DNA of 64,000 nucleotides from Methylopila sp. 73B (GTDB lineage Bacteria > Pseudomonadota > Alphaproteobacteria > Rhizobiales > Methylopilaceae). The stretch lies in contig NZ_JAFV01000001.1 of the NCBI RefSeq assembly GCF_000526315.1, forward strand, positions 868,001 through 932,000, given 5' to 3'. Positions 34,123 through 44,565 of this stretch are shown one piece after another; position 1 is the stretch's first letter, and the number at the start of each line of letters is the position of its first letter. The translations under genes and the position numbers were made by a program. Under the pieces are notes generated by a model that worked only from the letters and a program-made list of their open reading frames with translations, was not told where the DNA came from and made no database searches.

Positions 34123-35028
34123 TCAGCCGGCTAGAGACCGTTCATGAGATTTCTCGCTCGAGCCGAGAAACGCCGTGATGGCCGCGAGCGTCGCAGGGTC
34201 CCCGAGTTGCGGCGCGTGCCCTTGGCCGGGCACGTCGAGGACCACGAGATCCGGCCTTCGCGCCTGCATCGCCAGCAGCGTCTCCCTGCTCAGGATGTCG
34301 GACGTCTCGCCGCGGATCGCCATCAGCGGGGCGCCCGCCAGGCCGTCGAACAGCGGCCACAGGGTCGGCAGCGGCTTTTCGAGGTCGAGGGAGTCGAGAG
34401 ACTGGGTCAGCGCCGGGTCCGTCAGCGGGGCGAGGCCGCCCTCCGCTGTCTCGCGCCATGTCCGCCGCGCCATGCGGCGAAATTCATCGGGGCCAAGCGC
34501 GGGGAAGCGCGCCCCAAACAGGTCGACCACGGCCGTCTCCGCTTCGTCCCAGGTTGTGGGCGCGGTCGTCGCGGCGAGGTAGCCGCGGATCCTCAGCAGG
34601 CCTTGCAGCTCGATCACAGGGCCGACGTCGTTGAGGACGACCGCGCGTCCGAAGCCGGGACGCAGCGCCCCGAGGGCCATAGCCTGCAGACCGCCGCGGG
34701 AGGTTCCGATCAGCGCGGCGTGGGCGAGGCCGAGCGCGTCGGCCACGGCGAGCACGTCGCCCGCCTCGACCCGCACGTCGTAGCGGGCTGGTTTCGGGTC
34801 CCGATCCGAGAGGCCGCGGCCGCGCGCCGAGATCGCCACGACGTAGCGGTCGCCCCCGGCCGGAGAGGCGAGATGGTCGGCCAGTTCGGTGAAATCCTCG
34901 AGGCCGCGGGCCAGACCGGGCAGGCACACGACGGACAGGCCGCGCGGCTCGGGGGGCGACCAGGCGCGGACATGGAGCCGCAGGCCGTGCGTCGTCGCGA
35001 TCCGGCGATCGACGACCTCGGTCGTCAT
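34123..35028 (-). CDS. Alpha/beta-fold hydrolase
   Basis: A 301-residue serine hydrolase. The nucleophile elbow GTSRGG, an oxyanion-hole segment near VVCLPGLARG, an acid-loop segment MAIRGETSDI and the catalytic histidine in VPGQGHAPQL are visible. The ATG at 35026-35028 is 13 bases after the stop of the transglycosylase gene, suggesting co-transcription. Substrate unknown: the family covers esterases, peptidases and C-C hydrolases. Confidence 0.85.
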   Translation of the reverse strand: MTTEVVDRRIATTHGLRLHVRAWSPPEPRGLSVVCLPGLARGLEDFTELADHLASPAGGDRYVVAISARGRGLSDRDPKPARYDVRVEAGDVLAVADALGLAHAALIGTSRGGLQAMALGALRPGFGRAVVLNDVGPVIELQGLLRIRGYLAATTAPTTWDEAETAVVDLFGARFPALGPDEFRRMARRTWRETAEGGLAPLTDPALTQSLDSLDLEKPLPTLWPLFDGLAGAPLMAIRGETSDILSRETLLAMQARRPDLVVLDVPGQGHAPQLGDPATLAAITAFLGSSEKSHERSLAG

Positions 35029-35041
35029 CGCGGGGCGTTCG

Positions 35042-37153
35042 TCACTGCGCTCCGCCCGCCGCCATGTCGCGCTCAATCAGAAGCGCGGTGCGGCCGTTGA
35101 GGCGCGTGCGGTAGACCTGCGTGTTCTCCATCACCCGCTGCACGTAGTTGCGGGTCTCGGTGAAGGGGATCCGCTCCACCCAGTCCACCGCGTCGACGTC
35201 GGCCTTGCGGGGGTCGCCGTAGCGCTGGACCCACTCCATCACTCGGCTCGCGCCGGCGTTGTAGGCGGCGAACACCATGACGTAGGAGCCGCGGAAGTCG
35301 CGGTTCAGTTCGCCGAGATGGGCGGCGCCGATCTGGGCGTTGAAGGCGGCGTCGGTCGTCAAGCGCCGGGCGTCGAAGGGCAGGCCGGCGTTCTTCGCCG
35401 TCTTCGCCGCGGTGGAGGGGAGCAGCTGCAGCAGGCCGCGGGCGTTGGCGTGGCTCACCGCCTTCGGGTTGAACGAGCTCTCCTGCCGGGCGATCGCATG
35501 CACCACCGGGGGCTCGATCGAGGGGCCCACAGGGCGGAAGCTCGGCACGCCGCCCGTGGGATAGGCGAGGGCGTCCATGGGATAGCCGTTGTTGATGCCG
35601 GCCTTGCCGACCACCAGCGTGGTGCGGGGGTCCTTGTAGCGCTGGGTCATTTCGCCGAGCAGGGTCAGTTCGCCGGGGCTGCGCAGATCGGCGGCCAGGC
35701 CCGCGGCCATCGGCAGCGCGAGCTCCGGTTCGCCCGCGCGGTAGAGCAGATCGATCGCGCGCACGGCGACGCGCGAGCCGAAGGTGGCCCGGTCGGTAGA
35801 GGTCGGGCTCGGCAGACCGCGGATCGGCAGGTTCTGAAGGCCGATCCGGGCGCGCGCGATCTGGCCGTAGTAGCTGGTGACGTGGCGGGCGGCCTTCTCG
35901 TAAGCGGCGCGGGCGCCGCCCTGGTCGCCCGCGGCCTCGAGCGCCCGTCCCTGCCAGTAGAAGGCGCGCGACAGCGTCCCGGGGATGGTCGCCTCCGCCT
36001 GCACGCGGGCGAAGTGGCGGTAGGCCGTCTTGGGATCGATCAGCGCGCGCAGCGCGATGAAGCCGGCCAGCATGTCGGTCTCGACGCGCTCGCTGTCGCT
36101 GGAGGCTTCCGCGCGACGGATCACCTCGTAGGCCGTGCGCGCGTCGCCGACGTCGAGCAGGTCCCGGGCGACGACGCGGCGCTCCACCGACCAGGCGTCG
36201 GGGTCGACGAGGGCGGCCGCGCTGGTCGGGGCTTTGGCGAGCGCTGCGGCCGCCTCGCGTGGGCGATCGGCGCGGCGGTTGAACTTGGCGACGGCGAAGA
36301 GATAGCCGGGGTCGGACCGGCCGGCGCTCGGCACGGCGGCAAGCGCCGCCGCGGCGTCGGGCCGCTTCCGGATGACCGCCGCGCGGGCCTTGGCCACGGC
36401 CGCGTAGGGGCCGCCGACGCGGGCCGCGGCGCGGAGGCCCGCATCCACGTTGTCGTTGAGGAACTGCTGCTCGGCGCGGGCGCGGTGGTCGGACACGCTG
36501 AAGAACGAGCCAAAGCTGGACAGCGCCTGACCTTCGAGCGCGCCGTCGAGATCGTCGCGCCGCCACGCCTCGCGGGCGAGCGCCGCCCCGGCGTCGCGCT
36601 GGCCGGCGGCGACCAGCGCGCGGGCGAGCGCGAGGCGCCCCTCGGGGCGCTCCGGCTTGCCGTTGGCGGCGAAGAAACCGCGCACCGTCGGCGCGGCGAC
36701 ATTTTCGAGCCAGAGCGCCTCTTCCGCCCGCCGGCGCACCATGCTGGCCTGCGGCCAGTCGCGGTGGGCGCGCAGGAAGGCTTCGATGCGGGGATAGCCG
36801 ATCTGGCGGGACGAGAACCGGATCGACAGCCAATCGAGCAGCGCGATCGCGCCGGGATCCCGCAGCGAGCCGCGAACGCTCATGGCTCCGCCGAGGTCGC
36901 CTTTCTGGAACGCGGCGATCGCCGACTTGATTGCGGCGACGTCGCCCGCCTGCACGCTTGATGTCGGGGCGGAGCGGCTGGCGGAGGGAATGGCGCCGGT
37001 GGTCGGCGGGTCGTAGGCGACGAGGAACTCGCCCTGGATCTGTCCTGTGGAGGCCGCGGCCTCGTCCCCGCTGCCGACTTCGGCCAGCGCGGGCAGGGCG
37101 GCGAACAGGCTGACAGCGGCTGCGCCGCGAAGGAGGGCTCTCAACGCAAACAT
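35042..37153 (-). CDS. Soluble lytic murein transglycosylase
   Basis: A 703-residue periplasmic enzyme that cleaves peptidoglycan between MurNAc and GlcNAc. Residues 1-24 are a signal peptide (ALRALLRGAAAVSLFAALPA). A long helical superhelix region (about 60-520) precedes the SLT catalytic domain, with the catalytic glutamate in ARQESSFNP, then GLLQLLPSTA and FAAYNAGASRVMEW. The ATG at 37151-37153 places the signal peptide at the N-terminus. Ends 13 bases before the hydrolase gene. Confidence 0.93.
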   Translation of the reverse strand: MFALRALLRGAAAVSLFAALPALAEVGSGDEAAASTGQIQGEFLVAYDPPTTGAIPSASRSAPTSSVQAGDVAAIKSAIAAFQKGDLGGAMSVRGSLRDPGAIALLDWLSIRFSSRQIGYPRIEAFLRAHRDWPQASMVRRRAEEALWLENVAAPTVRGFFAANGKPERPEGRLALARALVAAGQRDAGAALAREAWRRDDLDGALEGQALSSFGSFFSVSDHRARAEQQFLNDNVDAGLRAAARVGGPYAAVAKARAAVIRKRPDAAAALAAVPSAGRSDPGYLFAVAKFNRRADRPREAAAALAKAPTSAAALVDPDAWSVERRVVARDLLDVGDARTAYEVIRRAEASSDSERVETDMLAGFIALRALIDPKTAYRHFARVQAEATIPGTLSRAFYWQGRALEAAGDQGGARAAYEKAARHVTSYYGQIARARIGLQNLPIRGLPSPTSTDRATFGSRVAVRAIDLLYRAGEPELALPMAAGLAADLRSPGELTLLGEMTQRYKDPRTTLVVGKAGINNGYPMDALAYPTGGVPSFRPVGPSIEPPVVHAIARQESSFNPKAVSHANARGLLQLLPSTAAKTAKNAGLPFDARRLTTDAAFNAQIGAAHLGELNRDFRGSYVMVFAAYNAGASRVMEWVQRYGDPRKADVDAVDWVERIPFTETRNYVQRVMENTQVYRTRLNGRTALLIERDMAAGGAQ

Positions 37154-37417
37154 GGCTCTCGACTTCGGGTGTTCCGCGAGCGGCGGTCGCCGGCGGTCAG
37201 GTCTAACTCGCTTCAATTTCGCCGGATTAGGCTTTACGAAGACCTAACTTTGGCGCCGCTGGTGTGGCGAAGACGCGTCCCCGGCGCACGATCGCGCGAG
37301 CGAGCACTTTGCGCGGAGCCCCGTCGCTTGTATCAAGAGCGCCCGAATGCGAGGCGCGTCCCGCCTCCCGCCCGCCTTACGCGGGCTTTCCGCCTTGAGC
37401 CGTGAAAGCCGTCCCGC
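37154..37417. other. Divergent region between transglycosylase and dapA
   Basis: A 264-base gap feeding two divergent genes. It contains a short AT-richer segment around 37200-37255 where promoters are likely. No RNA gene or repeat recognised. Confidence 0.35.
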
Positions 37418-38320
37418 ATGACTTCGACCCCGATTTTCCGCGGCTCCATGCCGGCCCTCGTCACTCCGATGACGGACGACGGCGGCCTCGACGAAGGCGC
37501 GTTCCGCGCTCTGGTGGACTGGCAGATCGCCGAAGGCACCCACGGCCTCGTCCCGGTGGGCACCACCGGCGAGAGCCCGACTCTGACCCACGACGAGCAC
37601 AACAAGGTCGTCGAGTGGTGCGTGCAGGAGGCCCGCGGCCGGGTTCCCGTGATCGCCGGCGCCGGCTCGAACTCGACCGCGGAGGCCGTCGCTCTCGCGC
37701 GCCACGCCGAGAAGGCCGGCGCTGACGGCGTGCTGGTCGTGACCCCCTATTACAACAAGCCGACGCAGGAGGGGCTGTACGCCCACTTCAAGGCGGTGGC
37801 GGAAGCGACCGGCCTGCCGCTGATCATCTACAACATCCCGGGCCGCTCGGTGGTCGACATGTCGGTCGAGACCATGGCGCGTCTCTACGAGATCAAGCAG
37901 GTCGTCGGGGTGAAGGACGCCACCGCCAACCTCGCGCGCGTCACCCAGCAGCGCGAGAAGCTCGGGCCGGACTTCATCCAGCTCTCGGGCGAGGACGTGA
38001 CGGCGCTCGGCTTCATGGCGCACGGCGGCCACGGCTGCATCTCGGTGGTGGCGAACGTCGCGCCGGCGCAGTGCGCCGCGCTGCAGGAAGCCTGCATCAA
38101 GGGCGATTACGTCACCGCGCTCGCCTATCAGGACCGCCTCGGCCCGCTCCACAGCGGCCTGTTCTGCGAGACGAGCCCCGGCCCGGTGAAGGTGGGCCTG
38201 GCCATGCTCGGCCGCTGCTCGGAGGCCATGCGCCTGCCGATGGTCCCGGTCGCCGACAAGTCCCGCGCGATCGTGCGCGCCGCGATGGCCCATGCGGGCC
38301 TTATCGCGGGGAACGCGTGA
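37418..38320 (+). CDS. dapA: 4-hydroxy-tetrahydrodipicolinate synthase
   Basis: A 300-residue TIM-barrel lyase that condenses pyruvate and aspartate semialdehyde in the diaminopimelate/lysine pathway. The substrate loop GTTGESPTL, the tyrosine in VTPYYNKP and the Schiff-base lysine Lys166 in VGVKDAT are present. Length is normal. Followed by smpB after 16 bases, a linkage common in alphaproteobacteria. Confidence 0.95.
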   Translation: MTSTPIFRGSMPALVTPMTDDGGLDEGAFRALVDWQIAEGTHGLVPVGTTGESPTLTHDEHNKVVEWCVQEARGRVPVIAGAGSNSTAEAVALARHAEKAGADGVLVVTPYYNKPTQEGLYAHFKAVAEATGLPLIIYNIPGRSVVDMSVETMARLYEIKQVVGVKDATANLARVTQQREKLGPDFIQLSGEDVTALGFMAHGGHGCISVVANVAPAQCAALQEACIKGDYVTALAYQDRLGPLHSGLFCETSPGPVKVGLAMLGRCSEAMRLPMVPVADKSRAIVRAAMAHAGLIAGNA

Positions 38321-38336
38321 CCCCACATCCCCGCTC

Positions 38337-38813
38337 ATGAACGCCAAGGCCCCCAATCCCCGCTACAAGATCGCCGCCGAGAACCGGAAGGCTCGCCACA
38401 ACTATGAGATCGGCGAGGTCTTCGAGGCCGGCATCGCGCTCGCCGGCACCGAGGTGAAGTCGCTGCGCCTGGGCAAGGCGACGATCGCGGAAGCCTACGC
38501 CGCCGAGTACGGCGGCGAGCTGTTCCTCTACAACTCCTACATTCCGGAGTACCTGCAGGCGAACCGTTTCAACCACGAGACGCGCCGCCCGCGGAAGCTG
38601 CTGCTGCACAAGAAGCAGATCGACAAGCTCGCCGGCGCCGTGACGCGCGAGGGACTTACCGTCGTTCCGCTCAAGATCTACTTCAACGAGCAGGGCCGGG
38701 CGAAGGTCGAGATCGCGCTCGCCCGCGGCAAGAAGCTCCACGACAAGCGCGAGGCCGACCGCGAGCGGAGCTGGAATCGCGACAAGGCCCGCATCATGCG
38801 GGCGCGGGGGTGA
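38337..38813 (+). CDS. smpB: SsrA-binding protein
   Basis: A 158-residue tmRNA-binding protein needed for trans-translation. Family patterns: [31 protein letters not shown] and a basic C-terminal tail with [10 protein letters not shown]. The ATG at 38337 gives the conserved N-terminus. Its stop overlaps the next start by 4 bases. The tmRNA gene itself is not visible in the window. Confidence 0.95.
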   Translation: MNAKAPNPRYKIAAENRKARHNYEIGEVFEAGIALAGTEVKSLRLGKATIAEAYAAEYGGELFLYNSYIPEYLQANRFNHETRRPRKLLLHKKQIDKLAGAVTREGLTVVPLKIYFNEQGRAKVEIALARGKKLHDKREADRERSWNRDKARIMRARG

Positions 38814-39229
38814 GCTCCGCGGCGGAACGCTGGGCGTTCCGCGCGGTCGTGGCGGTCGCCGGCCTCGTGCCGGTGGGCGGCGGCCTCTACGGGATCCTCG
38901 CCGGCGCCGCGGCCTTCGACGGCGCGCCGGGCGCCGCGCTCGACAGCCACGTCCGCTACCTCTCCGGGTTGCTGCTCGCGATCGGCGTCGCCTTCTGGAC
39001 GACGCTCGGCCGGCCGGAGCGCTACGGACCGCGCTATCGCCTGCTGACCGCGATCGTGGTCGCCGGCGGCCTCGCGCGCCTCTACGGCGCCGTCCTCGAC
39101 GGACCGCCGCCCGCGCCGATGCTGTTCGGGCTGGCGATGGAGCTCGTCGTCACGCCGGCGGTGTGCTGGTGGCAGGCGCGGATCGCTCGCTTGAGGCCTG
39201 GACTTAGCGCGCCGGACGCTCCCGGGTGA
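38810..39229 (+). CDS. DUF4345-type membrane protein
   Basis: A 139-residue protein starting at GTG, overlapping smpB by 4 bases. Four hydrophobic helices are predicted. The central pattern [20 protein letters not shown] is typical of the DUF4345 family, whose function is unknown. It converges with, and overlaps by 26 bases, a tiny minus-strand gene. Confidence 0.75.
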   Translation: MSSAAERWAFRAVVAVAGLVPVGGGLYGILAGAAAFDGAPGAALDSHVRYLSGLLLAIGVAFWTTLGRPERYGPRYRLLTAIVVAGGLARLYGAVLDGPPPAPMLFGLAMELVVTPAVCWWQARIARLRPGLSAPDAPG

Positions 39230-39308
39230 GGTAGTAGACGGCGCCGCCGAGCAGCAGGCCGCCGATGGGCATGATGCTCATGACGATCAGATAGTCGATG
39301 TTCGTCAT
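39204..39308 (-). CDS. Tiny single-helix membrane protein
   Basis: A 34-residue frame starting at ATG 39306-39308: MTNIDYLIVMSIMPIGGLLL continuing to a short basic tail ([10 protein letters not shown]). One membrane helix is clear. It lies 4 bases downstream of a frameshifted small membrane gene on the same strand and its end overlaps the DUF4345 gene. Being so short it is only moderately supported; the hydrophobic helix with a basic C-terminus and the tight spacing are the arguments for it. Confidence 0.5.
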   Translation of the reverse strand: MTNIDYLIVMSIMPIGGLLLGGAVYYLTRERPAR

Positions 39309-39312
39309 GGTC

Positions 39313-39554
39313 TTAAACTCCGCAAAGACCGTCGCGCCACAAAATGTAGGCTTGCGCTCGCGAGCAGCAAGCGAGGCCCGCGAGCGCGATCGTCACGATC
39401 GTAGGGCGGCCGGACTCAAGCGATACCGCGTAGGTCAGGCTCGGCGCGACGCCGCCCACGATGAAGACGCCGATCGCGACCCCGTTCAGATAGGTGGCGT
39501 GAGCTTCGCGCGCTCGTTGCGAACCAGCTTCTGCTCATCCTCGGGCGTCGCCAT
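39313..39554 (-). pseudogene. Frameshifted small two-helix membrane protein gene
   Basis: From ATG 39552-39554 the frame reads MATPEDEQKLVRNERAKLT and then hits a stop after three codons. One frame over it continues as ATYLNGVAIGVFIVGG and a second hydrophobic helix to a stop at 39313-39315. A single missing G near 39497 explains the break (expected KLTATYLNG). The intact form resembles a common small alphaproteobacterial membrane protein. It lies 3 bases downstream of the uracil-DNA glycosylase gene. A sequencing error is the main alternative. Confidence 0.6.
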
Positions 39555-39557
39555 GCT

Positions 39558-40214
39558 TCAGCCCCTTCGCAGCGCCGCCTCGTCCACGAACGCCCGCACC
39601 CGCGCGAACACCGCCTCGAACATCGCGGTCGTGAGCACGCCCGTGTTCGTGTTGTAGCGGGAGCAGTGGTAGCTGTTGAAGAGCGTCACGCGGCCGAGCC
39701 CATGCTCCGCGCCATGCCGGAAGGGGGCCGCGGCCAACCGGACGCCGAGCGCGCGGAGCGTGCTGTCGTGGGCGATCCGCCCCAGCGCGACCACCGCGCC
39801 GCCGTCCGCCACCGCCGCCAGTTCGCCGGAGAGATACGGCCGGCAGGTCGTGATTTCAGGGCCCGTCGGCTTGTTCTCCGGCGGCACGCAGCGGACCGCG
39901 TTCGTGATCCGCGCGTCGGAGAGCGTCAGTCCGTCGTCCGGCCGCTCGTCGTAGACGCCCTCGGCGAAGCCGAACTTCAGCAGGGTCGCGTAGAGCAGGT
40001 CGCCGGCCCAGTCGCCGGTGAACGGGCGCCCGGTGCGGTTCGCGCCCTGGAGGCCGGGGGCGAGGCCCACGATCAGCAGGCGCGGGCGCTCGGGCCCGAA
40101 GGACGGCACCGGCGCGTTATGCCACTCCGGCCGGCGCGCGCGCTGTTCCTCGCGGAACGCCACGAGGCGCGGGCAGGCCGGGCAGTCGCGCGGCGGCTCG
40201 AGGACGGCCGTCAC
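39558..40214 (-). CDS. Uracil-DNA glycosylase, family 5 (UdgB) type
   Basis: A 218-residue base-excision repair enzyme. Cysteines for a 4Fe-4S cluster are visible in CPACPRL near the N-terminus, NAVRCVPP and TTCRPYL. The motif GLAPGLQGANRTGRPFTGDW near residue 50 lacks the polar catalytic residue of family 1 and matches family 5. The C-terminal NSYHCSRYNTNTG carries the conserved histidine. These enzymes remove uracil and other deaminated bases from DNA. Confidence 0.85.
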   Translation of the reverse strand: MTAVLEPPRDCPACPRLVAFREEQRARRPEWHNAPVPSFGPERPRLLIVGLAPGLQGANRTGRPFTGDWAGDLLYATLLKFGFAEGVYDERPDDGLTLSDARITNAVRCVPPENKPTGPEITTCRPYLSGELAAVADGGAVVALGRIAHDSTLRALGVRLAAAPFRHGAEHGLGRVTLFNSYHCSRYNTNTGVLTTAMFEAVFARVRAFVDEAALRRG

Positions 40215-40226
40215 GGGCGGCGAGCC

Positions 40227-40814
40227 TTACGGCTCGGGGGTGGTGTCGATCGGCGTATGACGGCGGGCCTCTCGGGCGGCGCGTTCGCCGGGGTCGCGGC
40301 CGATCTTGGCGCCGAGGTCGTTGAGGTCGAGGAAGTGGTCGGCGCGGCGGCGCAGGTCGTCGGCGATCATCGCCGGCTGGGTGGTCACGGTCGAGACCAC
40401 GGTCACCCGCACGCCCCGGCGCTGCATGGCCGCGACCAGCGGGGTGAAGTCGCCGTCGCCGGAGAACAGCACCATGTGGTCGATGTGCTCGGCCATCTCG
40501 AGCGCGTCGATCGCGAGCTCAATGTCGAGGTTGCCCTTCACCTTGCGCCGGCCCTGGCTGTCGGTGAACTCCTTGGTCGGCTTGGTGACCACAGTGTAGC
40601 CGTTGTAGTCGAGCCAATCGATCAACGGGCGGATGGTCGAGACCTCGAGGTCTTCCGCCATCGCGGTGTAGTAGTAGGCGCGAATCAGGTAGCCGCGGCC
40701 CTGGAACTCGCGCAGCAGACGACGGAAATCGATGTCGAAGCCGACGCCGCGCGCCGTCGCGTAGAGGTTGGCGCCGTCGATGAACAGGCCGAGACGCTCG
40801 TCGGAATAAAACAT
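40227..40814 (-). CDS. NYN domain (LabA/DUF88) protein, putative RNase
   Basis: A 195-residue PIN-like NYN domain protein. Acidic active-site residues appear in [22 protein letters not shown] and [12 protein letters not shown]. Family members are metal-dependent ribonucleases or related proteins. Ends 12 bases before the uracil-DNA glycosylase gene on the same strand; divergent from rpoZ. Specific role unknown. Confidence 0.85.
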   Translation of the reverse strand: MFYSDERLGLFIDGANLYATARGVGFDIDFRRLLREFQGRGYLIRAYYYTAMAEDLEVSTIRPLIDWLDYNGYTVVTKPTKEFTDSQGRRKVKGNLDIELAIDALEMAEHIDHMVLFSGDGDFTPLVAAMQRRGVRVTVVSTVTTQPAMIADDLRRRADHFLDLNDLGAKIGRDPGERAAREARRHTPIDTTPEP

Positions 40815-41010
40815 TGTCAGACAATCTTTCCAAAAAGGGGCGTGCGAAGCCCGCGCCGGGAAACGTTCCGGGTTCGCGGGGGCATCGACGCAGCGCGGGG
40901 GATGCTGCGGAGCAAAACGCTCTACGTTATGGTCCTTGCCACAGGAACGGGCTCACGGTAAAGACCGCGGTCAATCCAGAAGCACAGTCATCAAGAGGAG
41001 CGGACGCCCC
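40815..41010. promoter_or_regulatory. Divergent region between NYN gene and rpoZ
   Basis: 196 bases holding promoters for both genes. An AGGAG ribosome site (40996-41000) precedes the rpoZ ATG. No other element recognised. Confidence 0.35.
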
Positions 41011-41397
41011 ATGGCCCGCGTCACCGTCGAGGATTGCATCGACAAGGTCGAGAACCGGTTCGAGCTCGTTCTGCTCGCCGGCCATCGCGCCCGTCTGATT
41101 TCGTCCGGCTCGCAGATCACGATCGATCGCGACAACGACAAGAACCCGGTCGTCGCGCTGCGCGAGATCGCGGAGGAGACCGTCGCTCCGGTCGACCTCA
41201 AGGAAGATCTGATCCACTCGCTGCAGAAGTACGTCGAGGTCGACGAGCCCGAGGCCGAGACCGTGCCGGCGCTGACCAGCGCGGCCGGCGGCTCCGAGGA
41301 CGACGGCAACGTCTCGTTCGACCGCATGACCGAGGAAGACCTGCTGCGTGGCCTTGAGGGTCTGGTTCCCCCGGCGGAGACCGACGACGAGGAGTGA
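41011..41397 (+). CDS. rpoZ: RNA polymerase omega subunit
   Basis: A 128-residue omega subunit, which stabilises RNA polymerase. The conserved start [28 protein letters not shown] and [14 protein letters not shown] are present, with the longer acidic C-terminal tail usual in alphaproteobacteria. Start chosen at ATG 41011, behind AGGAG. Followed by a terminator, then rsh on the same strand. Confidence 0.96.
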   Translation: MARVTVEDCIDKVENRFELVLLAGHRARLISSGSQITIDRDNDKNPVVALREIAEETVAPVDLKEDLIHSLQKYVEVDEPEAETVPALTSAAGGSEDDGNVSFDRMTEEDLLRGLEGLVPPAETDDEE

Positions 41398-41430
41398 ACC
41401 GGCCCGCGCCTGCTGCCCACTGTCGATTTT

Positions 41431-41471
41431 GCGCCGCAGCGTCCCCCGGACCTGCGGCGCTTTCGCGTTTT
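41431..41471 (+). terminator. Rho-independent terminator of rpoZ
   Basis: GCGCCGCAG (41431-41439) pairs with CTGCGGCGC (41452-41460), followed by TTTCGCGTTTT. Confidence 0.85.
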
Positions 41472-41563
41472 GAGCCATCCGAAACTTGTGCGCGGCGCGT
41501 AACCCGCCGATATCTCACGTCGTCGGCGCGGCTTAGCGTCTTATCAGTCCTGGCGTACGCTCC

Positions 41564-43780
41564 ATGATGCGGCAATACGAGCTCGTCGAGCGCGTAAAGG
41601 CCTACAATCCCAACGCGAACGAGGCGATTCTCAACCGCGCCTACGTCTACGCGATGAAGGCGCACGGCTTGCAGAAGCGCGCGTCGGGCGATCCCTATTT
41701 TTCGCATCCGCTCGAAGTGGCGGCGATCCTCACCGATCTCCGGCTGGACGACGCGACCATCGTCGCGGCGCTGCTGCACGACACGATCGAGGACACCGAC
41801 GCCACGCGCGACGAGATCGACGCGCTGTTCGGCAAGCAGATCGGCGCGCTCGTCGAGGGGCTGACCAAGCTCAAGAAGCTCGACCTCGTCACCAAGGAGG
41901 CCGCCCAGGCCGAAAACCTGCGCCGGCTGCTGCTCGCGATCGCCGCCGACGTGCGCGTCCTGCTGGTGAAGCTCGCCGACCGGCTGCACAACATGCGGAC
42001 GCTGCACTTCGTGCCGCCCTCGAAGCGCGCGCGCGTCGCGCAGGAGACGCTCGACCTTTACGCGCCGCTCGCCGGCCGCATGGGCATGCAGGGCATCCGC
42101 GACGAGCTCGACGACATCTGCTTCCGCACCCTGTTCCCGGAGGCCTACGAGACCATCGTGGGGCGGCTCACCCGGCTGCGGGAGCGCAACGTCGACGCCA
42201 TCGCGGACATCCAGAGCGGCTTCGAGGAGCGGTTCGCCGCGGCCAAGATCCCGGCGGCGATCACCGGCCGTGCGAAGAAGCCCTATTCGATCTGGCGCAA
42301 GATGGAGCGCAAGTCGGTCGCGTTCGAGCAGTTGTCCGACATCTTCGGCTTCCGCATCCTCGTCGCCGACGTGCCGACCTGCTACCGCGCGCTCGGCGTC
42401 GTGCACTCCGGCTGGCCGACCGTGCCCGGCCGCTTCAAGGACTACATCTCGACGCCCAAGGAGAACGACTACCGGTCGATCCACACGACGGTCGTCGGAC
42501 CCGGCCACCAGCGCGTCGAGCTCCAGATCCGCACCGAGGCGATGCAACGCTTCGCCGAATACGGCATCGCGGCGCACGCGCTCTACAAGGACGGGCTCGG
42601 CGGCAACAACGACGCGCTCGCTCGCGAAAGCCGCGCCTACGGCTGGCTGCGGCGCACCGTCGAGCTGCTGGCGGAGGGCGACAATCCGGAGGAGTTCCTC
42701 GAGCACACCAAGCTCGAGCTCTTCAACGACCAGGTGTTCTGCTTCACCCCGAAAGGCCGCCTCATCGCGCTGCCGCGGGGCGCGACGCCGATCGACTTCG
42801 CCTATGCGGTCCACACCAACGTCGGAAACGGCTGCGTCGGCGCCAAGATCAACGGCCATGTCGAGCCGCTGGTGACCGAGCTCAAGAACGGCGACGAGGT
42901 GGAGATCATCCGCTCCGACGCCCAGGCCCCGCCCGCGGCCTGGGAGTCGGTCGTCGTCACCGGCAAGGCGCGGTCGGCGATCCGCCGGGCGACGCGGGCT
43001 GCGGTGCGCGCGCAATACGCCGGCCTCGGCCGCCAGATCGTCACCCGCGCCTTCGAGCGCGCCGGCAAGACCTTCGCCGACGAGAAGCTGAAGGCGTTCC
43101 TCCATCGTCTGGCGCGCGCCTCGGTGGACGACGTGCTGGCGGCGGTCGGGCGCGGCGAGATGGCGTCGCTCGACGTGGTGCGCGCGGTGCATCCCGAGGT
43201 GAAGGACGACCGGCCGCCTCCGACCTCGCTCGGCATGCCGGCGCCCGCGAACGGCTGGTTCGGGCTGGAGCAGGCCGGCGCGCTGCGGTTCAAGGCGCCG
43301 GGCGTCGAGTCGGCCGACGCGCCGCAGCCCTCGATCCCGATCCGCGGCCTGCGCGGCGACCTGCCGGTGCGCTTCGCGCCGGACGGCGGCGCAGTGCCCG
43401 GAGACCGCATCGTCGGCATCCTGGATCCAGGACAGGGCATCACGATCTACCCGATCCAGTCGCCCGCGCTGAAAGACTTCGACGACCATCCCGAGCGCTG
43501 GCTGGACGTCCGCTGGGACGTCGACCTCTCGCGCCGCGAGCGGTTCCCGGTGCGGATCAAGGTGACCTCGATCAACGAACCCGGCTCGTTCGCGCGGATC
43601 GCGACCGTGATCGGCGCCTATGAGGCGAACATCGACGACGTGCGGATGATCTCGCGCTCGCCGGACTTCCACGACATCCTGATGGACCTCGGGGTGTTCG
43701 ACGTGAAGCATCTCGGCGCAATCATCGCGGACCTCCGCGAAGCGCCGTCGGTCAGCAACGTCGAGCGCGTGAACGGCTGA
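41564..43780 (+). CDS. rsh: Bifunctional (p)ppGpp synthetase/hydrolase (Rsh)
   Basis: A 738-residue stringent-response enzyme. The hydrolase domain has the intact HD motif [11 protein letters not shown] (about 68-78), so hydrolysis should be functional; the synthetase domain follows ([10 protein letters not shown] near 238, with [20 protein letters not shown]), then a TGS domain ([17 protein letters not shown]) and a C-terminal ACT domain ([18 protein letters not shown]). Two adjacent ATGs at 41564 and 41567 are equally possible. As the only Rsh seen here it probably sets ppGpp levels alone, as in most alphaproteobacteria. Confidence 0.95.
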   Translation: MMRQYELVERVKAYNPNANEAILNRAYVYAMKAHGLQKRASGDPYFSHPLEVAAILTDLRLDDATIVAALLHDTIEDTDATRDEIDALFGKQIGALVEGLTKLKKLDLVTKEAAQAENLRRLLLAIAADVRVLLVKLADRLHNMRTLHFVPPSKRARVAQETLDLYAPLAGRMGMQGIRDELDDICFRTLFPEAYETIVGRLTRLRERNVDAIADIQSGFEERFAAAKIPAAITGRAKKPYSIWRKMERKSVAFEQLSDIFGFRILVADVPTCYRALGVVHSGWPTVPGRFKDYISTPKENDYRSIHTTVVGPGHQRVELQIRTEAMQRFAEYGIAAHALYKDGLGGNNDALARESRAYGWLRRTVELLAEGDNPEEFLEHTKLELFNDQVFCFTPKGRLIALPRGATPIDFAYAVHTNVGNGCVGAKINGHVEPLVTELKNGDEVEIIRSDAQAPPAAWESVVVTGKARSAIRRATRAAVRAQYAGLGRQIVTRAFERAGKTFADEKLKAFLHRLARASVDDVLAAVGRGEMASLDVVRAVHPEVKDDRPPPTSLGMPAPANGWFGLEQAGALRFKAPGVESADAPQPSIPIRGLRGDLPVRFAPDGGAVPGDRIVGILDPGQGITIYPIQSPALKDFDDHPERWLDVRWDVDLSRRERFPVRIKVTSINEPGSFARIATVIGAYEANIDDVRMISRSPDFHDILMDLGVFDVKHLGAIIADLREAPSVSNVERVNG

Positions 43781-43809
43781 GCGGCTCGCGAACGAAGAAG
43801 AAGACTGTC

Positions 43810-44565
43810 ATGGCGGAAACGATCAGGCTCGGCGTCAACATCGATCATGTCGCGACGGTGCGGAACGCGCGCGGGGGCGCGCACCCCGATCCCGTGCGCT
43901 TCGCCAAGCTCGCGGTCGAGGCCGGCGCCGACGGGATCACCGCCCACCTGCGCGAAGATCGCCGCCACATCCGCGACGCCGACATGGACGCGATCCGCGC
44001 CGAGATCGCGGCGCCGCTGAATTTCGAGATGGCCGCCACGCCGGAGATGCTGGCGATCGCGCTGAGGGTGAAGCCGAACGCCGCCTGTCTCGTGCCGGAG
44101 AAGCGCGAGGAGCGCACCACCGAAGGCGGGCTGGACGTCATCGGCCAGAAGGCGACCGTCGCCCCCGTGGTGAAGGAGCTGACGGCTGCGGGCGTCCGCG
44201 TCTCGCTGTTCGTGGAGCCGGACGAGGGCGCGCTGGAGCAGGCGGCGCTGATGGGCGCCGCGATCGTCGAGCTGCACACCGGCTCGTGGTGCGACGCGCT
44301 CGCCGCCGGAGAGACCGAGCGCGCGATCCGCGAGTTCGAGCGGCTGCGGGCCGGCGCGACGCTGGCCGCGAGTCTCGGGCTCGAGGTGCATGCGGGCCAT
44401 GGGCTGGACTACGCCAGCGCCGAGCGCATCGCGGAGCTGCCCGAGATCGCCGAGCTCAACATCGGCCATTTCCTGATCGGCGAGGCGATCGCGGTCGGGC
44501 TGGGCGAAACGATCCGGGAGATGAAGGCCGCCATCGCGCGGGGCCAGGGGCGGAGGTCCGCGTGA
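43810..44565 (+). CDS. pdxJ: Pyridoxine 5'-phosphate synthase
   Basis: A 251-residue TIM-barrel enzyme that closes the pyridine ring in DXP-dependent vitamin B6 synthesis. Family patterns: [43 protein letters not shown] and the C-terminal [11 protein letters not shown]. Stop overlaps the acpS start by 4 bases. Confidence 0.96.
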   Translation: MAETIRLGVNIDHVATVRNARGGAHPDPVRFAKLAVEAGADGITAHLREDRRHIRDADMDAIRAEIAAPLNFEMAATPEMLAIALRVKPNAACLVPEKREERTTEGGLDVIGQKATVAPVVKELTAAGVRVSLFVEPDEGALEQAALMGAAIVELHTGSWCDALAAGETERAIREFERLRAGATLAASLGLEVHAGHGLDYASAERIAELPEIAELNIGHFLIGEAIAVGLGETIREMKAAIARGQGRRSA

